Shown here: in pieces, positions 1 to 7,972 of the stretch
Layout of the letters: each line of letters begins with the position of its first letter
Position numbering within the stretch: position 1 is the first letter of the stretch
DNA from: Pseudoramibacter fermentans
GTDB taxonomy: Bacteria; Bacillota; Clostridia; Eubacteriales; Eubacteriaceae
Assembly (NCBI GenBank): GCA_009493725.1
Contig: VOGB01000004.1
Coordinates: 868,001-932,000 of the forward strand
DNA length: 64,000 bases
Direction: 5' to 3'
Translations under genes and position numbers: made by a program
The notes under the pieces: model-generated
What the model was told of the DNA's origin: nothing
The model's database searches: none
The model's input: only the letters and a program-made list of their open reading frames with translations

Positions 1-160
1 TCGCGCTGGCCTTGGTCACCCCCATCGCCTGGGCCAAATCAGTGATTCGAACCCCGGTGTTGCTGCCGATATAATCCAAATAGATCTCTTCGAGATAATC
101 CTCGATCGATTCTGTAAAACCCTTATTGGTTCTACCGCTGATTTCTGGTCTGTACACCAT
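1..160 (-). CDS. DtxR/MntR-family metal-dependent regulator (N-terminal part, cut by window edge)
   Basis: Only the first 53 codons are in the window. They read as a winged-helix DNA-binding domain: an ESIEDYLEEIY segment followed by VRITDLAQAMGVTKAS, the helix-turn-helix pattern of iron/manganese-dependent repressors of the DtxR family. Such proteins bind Fe2+ or Mn2+ and repress metal-uptake genes. The ATG at 160 has a strong GGGAGG site eight bases upstream, and that site overlaps the stop codon of the YgiQ gene, so the two are very probably co-transcribed. The metal-binding and dimerisation domains lie outside the window, so iron versus manganese specificity cannot be judged. Confidence 0.8.
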   Translation of the reverse strand, partial: MVYRPEISGRTNKGFTESIEDYLEEIYLDYIGSNTGVRITDLAQAMGVTKASA

Positions 161-161
161 A

Positions 162-2027
162 TTATTTTCCTCCCTTACGGTTTCGACGGCTTCTTTTATT
201 TCTGATTGGCCTTTGTTGTTGAGGATGAACGAGGCATTTGCGCCCCGGGCCGATTAAATCCTCCCGTCCACATTTTTTAAGCGCCTCAATAACAAGGCTT
301 CTGTTTTTCGGATTTCGATATTGGAGCAGCGCGCGCTGCAGCCGCTTTTCATGCCCCTTCGGGATATGAATCGGCTTGAAAGACTCGAGATCGAGCCCCG
401 TATAATACATCGCTGTCGCGCGCGAGCCCGGCGTCGGATAAAAATCCTGCACCTGCTCAGGCTCGAGATGATGATCGCGCAGATATTCTGCCAGTATCAC
501 CGCATCCTGCAATGTCGAGCCCGGATGGCTCGAAATAAAATAAGGCACAATGTACTGCTTCAAATGGTATTTGTCACAGGCACGATTAAATTTCTGGACA
601 AATCGATCGTACTGTTTAAATGTAGGTTTGCCCATGTAGTGCAGCACGCGGTCTGACAAATGCTCCGGCGCCACGCGCAGCTGACCGCTGACGTGATAAC
701 GCACCAATTCGTTAAAAGCCGCGTCGGTCTGATCCGCCATCAGATAATCGTAGCGGATGCCGGAACGGACGAAAACCTTCCGAACTCCTGGCAGCTGCCG
801 CACCGCTTTGAGCATTGCGGTAAATTCGCTTTGATCGGCGTCGATATTGGGACACACCTCCGGAAACAGGCACTCCCGATGGTCACAGGGGCCGGTTTTC
901 AGCTGCTTTGCGCATGCCGGATGCAGGAAGTTGGCCGTCGGCCCGCCCACATCGTTGATGATTCCTTTGAACTTCGGATCCTGGGTCATCCGTTTGGCCT
1001 CCCGCAGGATCGACGCGTTGCTTCGGCTGGAGACGATCCGGCCCTGCTGCATGCCAATCGCGCAAAAGGCGCAGCTGCCAAAACAGCCGCGGTTCGACGT
1101 AATCGAAAAACGCATTTCCGACATGCCGGTAATCTCCGGTCCGCCGCCCAGCTGACAGTTCGTGTAAGGCAGATCGTAGACGTCATCCATCTCCTGAGTG
1201 GTCAGCGGCATCTGCGGCGGATTCTGGACAAAGTACCGATCGCCGCAGGCCTGAATCAACGGCGCCTCCCTAAAAGGATTGGCGCTCAGCTCAATCATAT
1301 TCGTCATCTCGGCAAAGGCCCGCTTGCCCCCGCGTGTCCGCTCGGAGACTGTCTCGTAGGACGGCAGCACATAAGCGTCGTCCGGCGCCTGCTTGGCCAT
1401 CACACCAGTGCCGCGGATGTAGGTGATTTGATCGATGGGCAGACCGGCGTCCAGCGCTTCTGCTACTTCGGCAATGGCCTTCTCGCCCATACCGTAAACG
1501 AGCAGATCCGCGCCGGAATCAAAAAGGATCGGCCGCCTGACTCGATCCTGCCAGTAATCGTAATGGGCAAACCGCCGCAGGCTGGCTTCCACACCGCCGA
1601 TGACGATCGGCACGCTGCCCCACGCTTCCCGAATCCGTCCACAGTACGTGATCACGGCACGGTCCGGGCGCGCGCCGGTCTTGCCACCCGGCGTGTAGGC
1701 ATCGTCGTGTCTTCTTTTTTTATTGACCGTGTAATGGCAAACCATCGAATCCATATTGCCGGATGAAACTAAAAAGGCCAGCCGGGGTCTGCCCAGCACC
1801 CGAAAGGCTTCTGCACTGTCCCATTTCGGCTGGGCGATTACGCCGACGCGATAGCCCAAATCATTGAGCACTCTGGCAATGATGGCTGGGCCAAATGACG
1901 CGTTGTCCACAAAAGCGTCCCCTGACACGAAAACGAAATCGCAGACCGCCCATCCCAATGCCGCCATCTCTTGACGGTCACGTGGGAAGGGCAGACTAAC
2001 ATCATGACTATTTTTCGGTGCATTCAT
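162..2027 (-). CDS. ygiQ: YgiQ family radical SAM protein (UPF0313)
   Basis: A 621-residue protein of the YgiQ (UPF0313) family. The radical SAM cluster motif CFGSCAFC lies near residue 315 and should bind a 4Fe-4S cluster and S-adenosylmethionine. An N-terminal half precedes it as in other YgiQ proteins, and the C-terminal tail is basic (NKRSRRNRK). The reaction of the family is not known to me. The reading frame is open further upstream to 2054, but that would overlap the end of cobS by 20 bases. ATG 2027 is seven bases past the cobS stop and gives the usual N-terminus. No good ribosome site is visible there, so translational coupling to cobS is likely. Confidence 0.88.
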   Translation of the reverse strand: MNAPKNSHDVSLPFPRDRQEMAALGWAVCDFVFVSGDAFVDNASFGPAIIARVLNDLGYRVGVIAQPKWDSAEAFRVLGRPRLAFLVSSGNMDSMVCHYTVNKKRRHDDAYTPGGKTGARPDRAVITYCGRIREAWGSVPIVIGGVEASLRRFAHYDYWQDRVRRPILFDSGADLLVYGMGEKAIAEVAEALDAGLPIDQITYIRGTGVMAKQAPDDAYVLPSYETVSERTRGGKRAFAEMTNMIELSANPFREAPLIQACGDRYFVQNPPQMPLTTQEMDDVYDLPYTNCQLGGGPEITGMSEMRFSITSNRGCFGSCAFCAIGMQQGRIVSSRSNASILREAKRMTQDPKFKGIINDVGGPTANFLHPACAKQLKTGPCDHRECLFPEVCPNIDADQSEFTAMLKAVRQLPGVRKVFVRSGIRYDYLMADQTDAAFNELVRYHVSGQLRVAPEHLSDRVLHYMGKPTFKQYDRFVQKFNRACDKYHLKQYIVPYFISSHPGSTLQDAVILAEYLRDHHLEPEQVQDFYPTPGSRATAMYYTGLDLESFKPIHIPKGHEKRLQRALLQYRNPKNRSLVIEALKKCGREDLIGPGRKCLVHPQQQRPIRNKRSRRNRKGGK

Positions 2028-2034
2028 ATTCAAA

Positions 2035-2805
2035 TTATACCATACCCGGCACACCTATGCCAAGATGCTGTAAAATCAAAACCACCACAATAAAAAAAGC
2101 TTGCGTGATTTCGATCGTCAGCCCAATGGTATCGCCCGTAATGCCGCCGATTTTGCGCTTCAAATCCGCCATCATGATCAAGTTCAAAACAGCGGTAATG
2201 CCAAAAGCGCAGGTCAGAATCGGCGCGACGAACCAGGAGACCGCGGCGATCGCGGCGAGATAGACCACGACGTGCCAGCCTTTGGTGATTTCCGTGATCC
2301 GTCTGCCCAAGCCGCCGCCGCCTTCCGCGTAGCTTGAAAAGCAGCAGGTCTGAATCGCACAATAACGCCCGACCACCGGCATCAGCCACAGCGCCGCTAA
2401 AAATTGACTATCGATCGTGTACCGGTAGCCAACCCACATCGTCAGCATTAAAAGGATCAAGCTAATTGCCCCAAAGGAACCCAGACGGCTGTCCTTCATA
2501 ATGGTCATCATTTTTTCGTGATCTCTCGCTGAAAATACCGCGTCGATGGTATCCGCGACACCGTCGTAATGCAGGCCGCCGGTGAGCCAGATGTAAAAAA
2601 TCAGCATCAGAATGGCCGCCAGCTCTGGAATCCCAATCCACGAGACGCACCAGCCGAAGCCCCAAAGGGCCGCGCCGATTACGACGCCGATGACCGGCAT
2701 CAAAAGCATCGAATTGTAAAACTCATCCTCTGTCACATTCTGAAGCTGAATAGGCAGCCGAGTGTAAAACGACAAACCGATTAAAAATTCCCGAAAGAAA
2801 TTCAA
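2035..2805 (-). CDS. cobS: Adenosylcobinamide-GDP ribazoletransferase (cobalamin synthase)
   Basis: A 256-residue polytopic membrane protein matching CobS, which joins adenosylcobinamide-GDP and alpha-ribazole(-phosphate) in the last steps of cobalamin assembly. The family hallmark GGLHYDGVADTIDAVFS, with its acidic residues, is present about residues 77-93, followed by DSRLGSFGA. The rest is mostly hydrophobic helices. The start is taken as TTG at 2805 because an AAAGGAG site lies seven bases upstream; the longer open frame to 2841 runs into the preceding terminator. No other cobalamin gene is in the window, so the rest of the pathway, or corrinoid salvage, must lie elsewhere. No B12 riboswitch was seen upstream. 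Confidence 0.92.
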   Translation of the reverse strand: MNFFREFLIGLSFYTRLPIQLQNVTEDEFYNSMLLMPVIGVVIGAALWGFGWCVSWIGIPELAAILMLIFYIWLTGGLHYDGVADTIDAVFSARDHEKMMTIMKDSRLGSFGAISLILLMLTMWVGYRYTIDSQFLAALWLMPVVGRYCAIQTCCFSSYAEGGGGLGRRITEITKGWHVVVYLAAIAAVSWFVAPILTCAFGITAVLNLIMMADLKRKIGGITGDTIGLTIEITQAFFIVVVLILQHLGIGVPGMV

Positions 2806-2831
2806 ATAATGCTCCTTTCCATTTTGAGCGT

Positions 2832-2871
2832 AAAAAAACAAAAGACTGATGGTCTGTTCCCCTCAGTCTTT
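2832..2871 (-). terminator. Intrinsic terminator after the HPr gene
   Basis: On the minus strand a 9-bp stem (arms 2841-2849 and 2863-2871) is followed by a run of seven T (2832-2838). It lies directly downstream of the HPr gene and just upstream of the cobS ribosome site, so it probably separates or attenuates the two. Confidence 0.75.
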
Positions 2872-2897
2872 CAGTTACATTTCACCCTATTGATTTT

Positions 2898-3170
2898 TCA
2901 TTCATCTGGCATGCCAAACTTATTTTCAATCAACGATGTCAAACGGTCCATCGCCGCTTTTTCATCGTCGCCATTGACTTCAAGTAAAATTTCATCGCCC
3001 TTTGAAACTGCCAAAATCATCACGCCCATGATACTCTTGGCGTTGACACGAGTTGATCCCTTACTGATATAAATTTCACTCGAGAATTCATTCGCCGTTT
3101 GTACAAAAAGCGAAGCTGGTTTTGCGTGCAGCCCTGCTTTGTTCGTTACCACTATATTTTTTGTAAGCAT
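2898..3170 (-). CDS. ptsH: Phosphocarrier protein HPr
   Basis: A 90-residue HPr of the phosphoenolpyruvate:sugar phosphotransferase system, the soluble carrier that moves phosphate from enzyme I to sugar-specific EIIA proteins. His15, the phosphorylation site, is present in NKAGLHAKPAS. Ser46, the regulatory site used by HPr kinase in Firmicutes, is present in NAKSIMGVM. The residue after His15-Ala16 is lysine rather than the near-universal arginine. Because His15 is kept this is HPr rather than Crh. ATG 3170 is chosen over the longer frame because AAGGGGTGG lies just upstream. A near-consensus promoter precedes it and a terminator follows, so it is probably a single-gene unit; no enzyme I gene is visible nearby. 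Confidence 0.9.
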   Translation of the reverse strand: MLTKNIVVTNKAGLHAKPASLFVQTANEFSSEIYISKGSTRVNAKSIMGVMILAVSKGDEILLEVNGDDEKAAMDRLTSLIENKFGMPDE

Positions 3171-3202
3171 AATTCCACCCCTTATATATTCTGTCACAAT
3201 CA

Positions 3203-3231
3203 ATTATACACGATTTCATTATTTATTTCAA
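3203..3231 (-). promoter_or_regulatory. Promoter of the HPr gene
   Basis: On the minus strand a TTGAAA (3226-3231) and a TATAAT (3203-3208) are separated by 17 bases, about 35 bases ahead of the HPr start. Confidence 0.75.
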
Positions 3232-3270
3232 GCCAATTTCGGGACTCTTTAGCAATAATCGATAATATTT

Positions 3271-4050
3271 TCACAATTTCACATCAATGGCGTCAAAATA
3301 CGTCCTGACCACGTCCAAATCCGGTAAAATCACCTCGGTCTTTGCCTTCATTTCTTCATCCGGCGCTTTCAGATCCGGCACCATGATCGGACGAAGGGCC
3401 GCCGCGTGGGCTGCCCGTATCCCGTTGTAGGAATCCTCAATCACAAAACCGTCTGTCGGCGCGATCGAAATCGCCTCCGCCGCTTTGAGGAAGATGTCCG
3501 GCGCCGGTTTGCTGCGCTTGACCATATCGCCGCAGATCAACGCGTCAAAATAATCGATAATGTCGGCATCCTTCAATTCTCGGCGCACCACTTCCTCACG
3601 GGTCGACGTCGCCAGCGCAACGGGCACGTCCCGCGATTTTAAATCCAATAAAAGGCCCTTTACGCCTTTTTTTAACGGAAGGCCGTGGTTTTCGTCGTAC
3701 CGCCGATAGAATATTTCCCGCATTTCGTCTTCGTATTGATCGAAAGGAAAATCCGCGCCGTAGTAGTCGTCGAAGGTCTTCCGCGTTGCCTGAAAATTTG
3801 TACCCAAGCAGGCCACAATCACTTCCTCTATATTAGGGATCTGATGCTTGGCGGCCACTGCCTGCCAGGCTGACAGCACCTCACGCTCAGAATCAAAGAT
3901 CACACCGTCCATATCAAAGATGACGCCGGAAAACGGCGCGGGCGTTTTGGACAATGCGCTTTTCAGAGCGTACTCGGCGAATTCAGCGTCTGAAAGGCAG
4001 ACCGGCCCGATGTCCGTCTGAACCATCTGTCTCTTCTCTATATCCTGCAT
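3271..4050 (-). CDS. HAD superfamily hydrolase, beta-phosphoglucomutase-like
   Basis: A 259-residue haloacid-dehalogenase-type phosphatase or phosphomutase. The nucleophile motif FDMDGVIFDSE is followed by a four-helix cap. The Ser/Thr motif ALATST, the lysine region KRSKPAPD and the last acid motif VIEDSYNGI are all in order. The sequence resembles beta-phosphoglucomutase and general sugar-phosphate phosphatases; the substrate cannot be told. About 40 residues precede the usual start of the fold, which is longer than most relatives. ATG 4050 is favoured by AGAGG five bases upstream, though ATG at 4080 or 4077 is possible. It is divergent from the DUF1858 gene. Confidence 0.82.
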   Translation of the reverse strand: MQDIEKRQMVQTDIGPVCLSDAEFAEYALKSALSKTPAPFSGVIFDMDGVIFDSEREVLSAWQAVAAKHQIPNIEEVIVACLGTNFQATRKTFDDYYGADFPFDQYEDEMREIFYRRYDENHGLPLKKGVKGLLLDLKSRDVPVALATSTREEVVRRELKDADIIDYFDALICGDMVKRSKPAPDIFLKAAEAISIAPTDGFVIEDSYNGIRAAHAAALRPIMVPDLKAPDEEMKAKTEVILPDLDVVRTYFDAIDVKL

Positions 4051-4070
4051 AAAAACCTCTTTCATTGTTC

Positions 4071-4100
4071 TTGCCATCATTCCCGCTATTTTGTTATAAT
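4071..4100 (+). promoter_or_regulatory. Promoter of the DUF1858 gene
   Basis: TTGCCA (4071-4076) and a perfect TATAAT (4095-4100) are separated by 18 bases. The predicted leader is only about 16 bases and contains the GGAGGAG ribosome site. Confidence 0.75.
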
Positions 4101-4122
4101 GTTAGCACATTGGAGGAGAATC

Positions 4123-4362
4123 ATGAACGAACCGAAAATAACCAAATCGATGGGCATTCTTGAAGCCGTCGAAAAATATCCAGAATCCCAGCGCTATTTT
4201 TTAATGGCTGGCATGTCCTGTTTCGGCTGCATGGCCGCGCAGTTTGAAAACATTGAGGAAGGCTGTCTGGCCCACGGTATCGACCCGGACGTCTTCGTCC
4301 GCAACCTCAATTTTTTCCTTTCGGGCGAAAAGCCGACGGAAACCAACCTGCCCCGCAGCTGA
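4123..4362 (+). CDS. DUF1858 domain protein (hybrid-cluster-associated redox disulfide type)
   Basis: A 79-residue protein made of a single DUF1858 domain. It carries the family pattern: ITKSMGILEAVEKYP, then GMSCFGCMAAQFENIEEGCLAHGID, with a CxxC pair and a third cysteine. These small proteins are common in anaerobes, sometimes next to the hybrid cluster protein, and are thought to be redox-active; the partner is unknown here. The start at ATG 4123 is set by GGAGGAG; the open frame to 4099 lies inside the promoter. It ends just ahead of a bidirectional terminator shared with hslO. Both neighbours, an HAD enzyme and the redox chaperone Hsp33, are on the opposite strand. Confidence 0.88.
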   Translation: MNEPKITKSMGILEAVEKYPESQRYFLMAGMSCFGCMAAQFENIEEGCLAHGIDPDVFVRNLNFFLSGEKPTETNLPRS

Positions 4363-4376
4363 GAGCTGACGACACC

Positions 4377-4400
4377 AAACCGCATCACTGCGGTTTTTTT
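4377..4400. terminator. Bidirectional terminator between DUF1858 gene and hslO
   Basis: An 8-bp stem AAACCGCA/TGCGGTTT with a four-base loop, followed on the plus strand by T residues. It sits between two convergent genes; the hslO stop codon (4399-4401) overlaps its right edge. Confidence 0.75.
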
Positions 4401-5322
4401 ATTGCCTGAATTCGTCCTGAATCTGAATCTGCTTCAGACGTGCGCCCGACGCCTGTTCGCGGATGGCTTTCAGCTCATCGATTGAAAATTGATAGGTACT
4501 GCCGCAGAAATGGCAGCGCACTTCAATGGGTTCGCCGTCCTGGATGATGTCGTCCAGCTCCTTGACATTGATTGCAGCAAGCGCCCGACTCACCCGATCC
4601 TTCGAGCAGTCACAGACGAAGGCGGCCGGTTCTTTTCCCGTCCATTCCAGGCCCATCGGTCCTAAAATAGTTTCGAGAATATCTTCAGGTGTCATCCCCT
4701 TTTCCATCATTTCAGTGATCGAATCGATCTTGGCGATTTGATTTTCAAGAGCGGCTACCACACTTTCTTCCGCATTGGGCATCAGCTGTACAATAAAGCC
4801 GCCGGCATCTTCAACCGAACCGTCCTTTGCGACGCGGACGCCGAGCCCGACGGCCGAAGGCGTCTGTTCTGAGACGTTAAAATAGTAAGCGAGGTCTTCT
4901 GCAATTTCGCCGGAAATCAAATTGCAGATTCCGTTATAAGGTTCCTTTAACCCCATATCACGGATCACCGTCAGCGTTCCGTTACCCACAGCGCCGCCGA
5001 CATCCAGTTTGCCCTTGTCGTTAATCGGCAGATCCACGTAGGGATTGACAGCGTAGCCCTTAACCTGGCCATGGCGATTGGCTGTGACCGTTAATCCCTT
5101 GGCCGGGCCGTCCCCGCTGATTTGAAGGGTTAAGACGTCATCGTCGCCCTTCATCATCGACCCCATCATGGCCCCCGCCGAGAGCAGGCGCCCCAGCGCC
5201 GCCGTCATCACGGGCGACGTGTTGTGGAGGGTCCTCGCCTTTTCAACTAATTCTGTAGCATCTATGGCGAAGGCGCGAATGCTCGCATTCGCAGCCGTCG
5301 CCGTCACAATATAATCTGACAT
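4399..5322 (-). CDS. hslO: Hsp33 redox-regulated chaperone
   Basis: A 307-residue Hsp33. In the family the protein is a holdase switched on when oxidation releases zinc from four C-terminal cysteines. The arrangement is intact here: CDCSKDR followed by CHFCGSTY near the C-terminus (CxC and CxxC). The N-terminal half carries SDYIVTATAANASIRAF and the GDGPAKG region typical of the family. ATG 5322 is preceded by GAAAGTG; a GTG three codons upstream is also open. An extended -10 box lies about 45 bases upstream. Its presence in an otherwise anaerobic-looking genome suggests protection against oxygen or bleach-like stress. Confidence 0.93.
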   Translation of the reverse strand: MSDYIVTATAANASIRAFAIDATELVEKARTLHNTSPVMTAALGRLLSAGAMMGSMMKGDDDVLTLQISGDGPAKGLTVTANRHGQVKGYAVNPYVDLPINDKGKLDVGGAVGNGTLTVIRDMGLKEPYNGICNLISGEIAEDLAYYFNVSEQTPSAVGLGVRVAKDGSVEDAGGFIVQLMPNAEESVVAALENQIAKIDSITEMMEKGMTPEDILETILGPMGLEWTGKEPAAFVCDCSKDRVSRALAAINVKELDDIIQDGEPIEVRCHFCGSTYQFSIDELKAIREQASGARLKQIQIQDEFRQ

Positions 5323-5361
5323 AAGTATCACTTTCTTCTGTGTAAATAGACTTTGGCGTTT

Positions 5362-5370
5362 ATTATATCA
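5362..5370 (-). promoter_or_regulatory. Candidate extended -10 promoter of hslO
   Basis: On the minus strand TGATATAAT forms an extended -10 box about 40 bases ahead of the hslO start; no convincing -35 box is seen. Confidence 0.5.
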
Positions 5371-5385
5371 AAATGGAGAAAGAAA

Positions 5386-5435
5386 TAAAGAAAAAATGGC
5401 CAATTTTTCGCGTTTGTACTCGAAATTGACCATTT
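5386..5435 (-). terminator. Terminator after the thioesterase/small membrane protein genes
   Basis: A 13-bp stem with one wobble pair (arms 5394-5406 and 5423-5435) is followed on the minus strand by a T-rich stretch. A second 8-bp hairpin (5448-5469) lies just upstream of it. Together they fill the space between the small membrane protein gene and the hslO promoter. Confidence 0.7.
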
Positions 5436-5499
5436 CGCATTTGTTTTATTGCTTTATTTTCAAAGCAATAGAACAATTTAAGAAATTTATTTCTATTTT

Positions 5500-5652
5500 T
5501 TAGTTTTTCTTAGTTTTGTTGTGCCGATCATCTCGGCTGGCTCGTCTAAAATACCAAACCGCCAGCAGGATAAACGCGCCGATGATCAAAATCCGCAGCC
5601 CGCTGAAAAGCGAAAAAATAATCAGCGCTAACGCAATGAGTAACTCAATCAT
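5500..5652 (-). CDS. Small membrane protein (50 aa), unknown function
   Basis: A short frame of 50 residues: about 35 hydrophobic residues that could form one or two membrane helices (IELLIALALIIFSLFSG then ILIIGAFILLAVWYF), then a charged tail rich in Arg, Lys and Asp. It starts seven bases after the thioesterase stop, and the thioesterase end supplies a GAGGGG ribosome site, which suggests co-translation. A strong terminator follows. Position, coupling and the clean membrane-protein pattern argue that it is real, but I do not recognise a family. A second small membrane protein of similar size occurs at 9443-9601. Confidence 0.6.
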   Translation of the reverse strand: MIELLIALALIIFSLFSGLRILIIGAFILLAVWYFRRASRDDRHNKTKKN

Positions 5653-5659
5653 CTTTCGA

Positions 5660-6427
5660 TTACCCCTCGTGATTCGGGCGTTTGGACGTCGGTCTGAGCG
5701 TCATGCCGATCTGGCAAAGCAGCTGCCCGTCACTGCTGTCAATATCGACGCGGTAAACATTTGGCTGCACCGCCTTGAATTTTGCGCTGATCACATCGCC
5801 GAATTTGGCCTGTTCCTTGTACAGAATATCGAAGGAGGCGACTTCCACCTCAGCGATCATTTCAGGCGGAATCGTTTCGACCGCCCAGGCCAAATAGCGG
5901 ACGTTGTTTACATGGCCGTTGTAGTCAATGTCCAAATAGCGCACCGTAAATTCACGGTTGCCGTCCCATTCCGATACCCGCTTGAGCCTCGGGATTTTGT
6001 ACTTTTCGTTCTCGTCCTTGAACTGGTACACCTCGTTGATGGCTTCATCGCTGACACGCACGATATGCTGCTTATCAAAATCCATCATCATCCAATGGGA
6101 CTGCCCATTGGCTAAAACCTTCCCGTCTAAATCCTTCAGCACAAACCCACGGTTAGCGATAAAGCCCTGAGCCGCGCCTGCCCAAGTGCCGACCCGGACA
6201 GTCTGGAGAAATCGCGGATATTCGAGAATGTCGATGTGATATTTAACGACCATCCACGCCAAATGCATTTGATCCAGCTCGTACGGACCGGCATTCAAGG
6301 CTGCGCTGTGTTCCAGCGCAATTTCCTGAAAATAATTTAATACACTCACCGGCGACGCGCAGTAATTCTGCAGGCAATCGTAAGTGTAGATTTTCTGATC
6401 CTGATAGAAAACGCGTGATTCGTCCAA
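5660..6427 (-). CDS. Acyl-ACP thioesterase (FatA/FatB-type)
   Basis: About 255 residues forming two hot-dog folds, as in bacterial acyl-ACP thioesterases that release free fatty acids from acyl carrier protein. The first fold has LNYFQEIALEHSAALN and the second has the catalytic-type stretch RYLDIDYNGHVNNVRYL, matching the NxHxN region of the family. The frame is open to 6496, but that part overlaps the terminator of the preceding gene and cannot be coding. TTG 6427 is preferred because a perfect GGAGG lies five bases upstream; ATG 6439 is the alternative. Function could be control of membrane lipid chain length or fatty-acid export. Confidence 0.85.
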   Translation of the reverse strand: MDESRVFYQDQKIYTYDCLQNYCASPVSVLNYFQEIALEHSAALNAGPYELDQMHLAWMVVKYHIDILEYPRFLQTVRVGTWAGAAQGFIANRGFVLKDLDGKVLANGQSHWMMMDFDKQHIVRVSDEAINEVYQFKDENEKYKIPRLKRVSEWDGNREFTVRYLDIDYNGHVNNVRYLAWAVETIPPEMIAEVEVASFDILYKEQAKFGDVISAKFKAVQPNVYRVDIDSSDGQLLCQIGMTLRPTSKRPNHEG

Positions 6428-6461
6428 TCGTTCCTCCATAACTTTTCTAAAATTGTCGATG

Positions 6462-6487
6462 AAAAAACCGCTGCAGCTGCAACGGTT
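6462..6487 (-). terminator. Terminator of the glutamate-cysteine ligase gene
   Basis: A 9-bp stem with one wobble pair and a four-base loop (arms 6466-6474 and 6479-6487) is followed on the minus strand by six T. It starts 12 bases past the gshA stop codon and helps exclude the longer thioesterase start. Confidence 0.8.
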
Positions 6488-6498
6488 TTGATCCAATA

Positions 6499-7920
6499 TT
6501 ATAATCCCGGTACCGCGTCTTTAAAGCGGACCATGTCTTTTTCAAAGGCTTCAGAATGATCTTTGACATTCTGCCAGCTCTGTTTTTTATAGGCCTGTGC
6601 GCGGCGGGACATCCCGGCGATGTAGCCTTCGTTCTCAACCACGTGAACCATCTGCGCCGCGTGCAGCGCCTGCAGATCGTCAACCCGCGCGCTCATTTCG
6701 GCAATCACCTCATCCTGTCCAAGACGCAGGGTTTGATTCATCGCAGCCATATCCTTAACGAGCGCCTTCGCCCAATCGACGGCTAGAATTTCCTTCCCGC
6801 CTCGGTGTAGAATCAGGAAACGATCTTGTCCGTTTTCCGCGACGCGCCACTCGTTGTCATCCGCTTCAGCCTGATCGCTGTCTGCGCTGAACGCCTCCGC
6901 GGTCATGCAATAAAGCAGCAGCAGGTGCATGATATTCATATCGGTTTCGCTGATCCCATAAGGGTCAAAAGGATTGAGGTCCATCGTGCGCAGTTCGATG
7001 TACATGACGCCTTCTTCGGCAAGCGAGCGGATCCAATCTTCCTTTGGATGAACCGGCTTCAGCCGCGCCTGCGCGTAAAATTCCTTCGGTTCAGACAATT
7101 TTCCCTGTTCCACGAAAGCTTCCAAATCGTCAATGAAATGACGAATCGTGTCGTATCGCGGATACAGCGCTTCCGTGTTTTTGTAACCCGGCGAGCCACT
7201 TCTAAATGAAATGCCCTTTTTGGAATATTGACTGCCCCGACCGTCGGACCACGGCATCAGCTTCAGGCATTCGTCAATGAAAGAGCTGTGCGCCGCAACG
7301 GACGCGCCTGTCATGTAAATTAAAAACCATCGGTAAGTCAGATAGTTTTTCGCGATTTTCAAATACAATTGATTTTTGAAGCTCTGAAGGGTCTGCGCTC
7401 CGTCTTCCCGTTTCGCCTGCCGATACAATTTATCGACCGCAGTCAAGCCGAGCGAATAATTGAAATGAATCCCGGAAAACATCTGTTTCTTGGCACCGTA
7501 TTTCTTCGCCAGATTTTGGCGGTAGCGCATTGCCTTTCCCGCGCCGGGTGCGCCGGCGTAATGAGCGATCGGCACTTTCTGATCGTCCGGAAGGACACAG
7601 GGCACCGAATTGGGCCAAAGGTATTCATCTGACGGCAGGACCGTGTTAACCATGTCGGTCAATGTGGCGAGCACGTGGTACGCTTCATGGGTCGATGTGC
7701 ACGGCGGCGTAACAATTTCAACCTGGCTTTCTGAAAAATCCGTCGTGATATAGGGATTGGTGAGCTTATTGCCAAAGGCTGCCGGATGGGGCGTCAGAGA
7801 AAGCTGTCCATTCGCATAAGCTCTCAAGCCTTCCCGTTCAACGCCAAAGGAGCCGGACATAATCTCTTCTGGCGTCAATGCCGCCTTCAATTTGTCAATA
7901 GTAAAAAAATCGTCTTTCAT
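6499..7920 (-). CDS. gshA: Glutamate-cysteine ligase (gamma-glutamylcysteine synthetase)
   Basis: A 473-residue enzyme that should join glutamate and cysteine with ATP. The family landmarks are clear: SFGVEREGLR near the N-terminus, TDFSESQVEIVTPP, FSGIHFNYSL, and later YIELRTMDLNPFDPYG. The protein matches the N-terminal ligase part of bifunctional GshF but ends after that domain, with no ATP-grasp glutathione synthetase. A terminator follows at once, so no partner gshB is co-transcribed. Gamma-glutamylcysteine could itself be the product. ATG 7920 has AGAGGG upstream. The HicB-like gene lies 52 bases upstream on the same strand. Confidence 0.9.
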   Translation of the reverse strand: MKDDFFTIDKLKAALTPEEIMSGSFGVEREGLRAYANGQLSLTPHPAAFGNKLTNPYITTDFSESQVEIVTPPCTSTHEAYHVLATLTDMVNTVLPSDEYLWPNSVPCVLPDDQKVPIAHYAGAPGAGKAMRYRQNLAKKYGAKKQMFSGIHFNYSLGLTAVDKLYRQAKREDGAQTLQSFKNQLYLKIAKNYLTYRWFLIYMTGASVAAHSSFIDECLKLMPWSDGRGSQYSKKGISFRSGSPGYKNTEALYPRYDTIRHFIDDLEAFVEQGKLSEPKEFYAQARLKPVHPKEDWIRSLAEEGVMYIELRTMDLNPFDPYGISETDMNIMHLLLLYCMTAEAFSADSDQAEADDNEWRVAENGQDRFLILHRGGKEILAVDWAKALVKDMAAMNQTLRLGQDEVIAEMSARVDDLQALHAAQMVHVVENEGYIAGMSRRAQAYKKQSWQNVKDHSEAFEKDMVRFKDAVPGL

Positions 7921-7972
7921 AGCCCTCTGCCACTTTGAATTGTGTTAAACCGCCCACTCATCTGCAGATCAC

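Noticed and set aside
660..1766. A 368-residue open frame on the plus strand opposite ygiQ
   Set aside because: It is antisense to a well-supported radical SAM gene, has no ribosome site and an unnatural His/Arg-rich composition typical of a shadow frame in GC-rich DNA.
2806..2897. A possible cobalamin riboswitch ahead of cobS
   Set aside because: The space holds only a terminator hairpin and ribosome site; it is far too short and lacks a B12-box.
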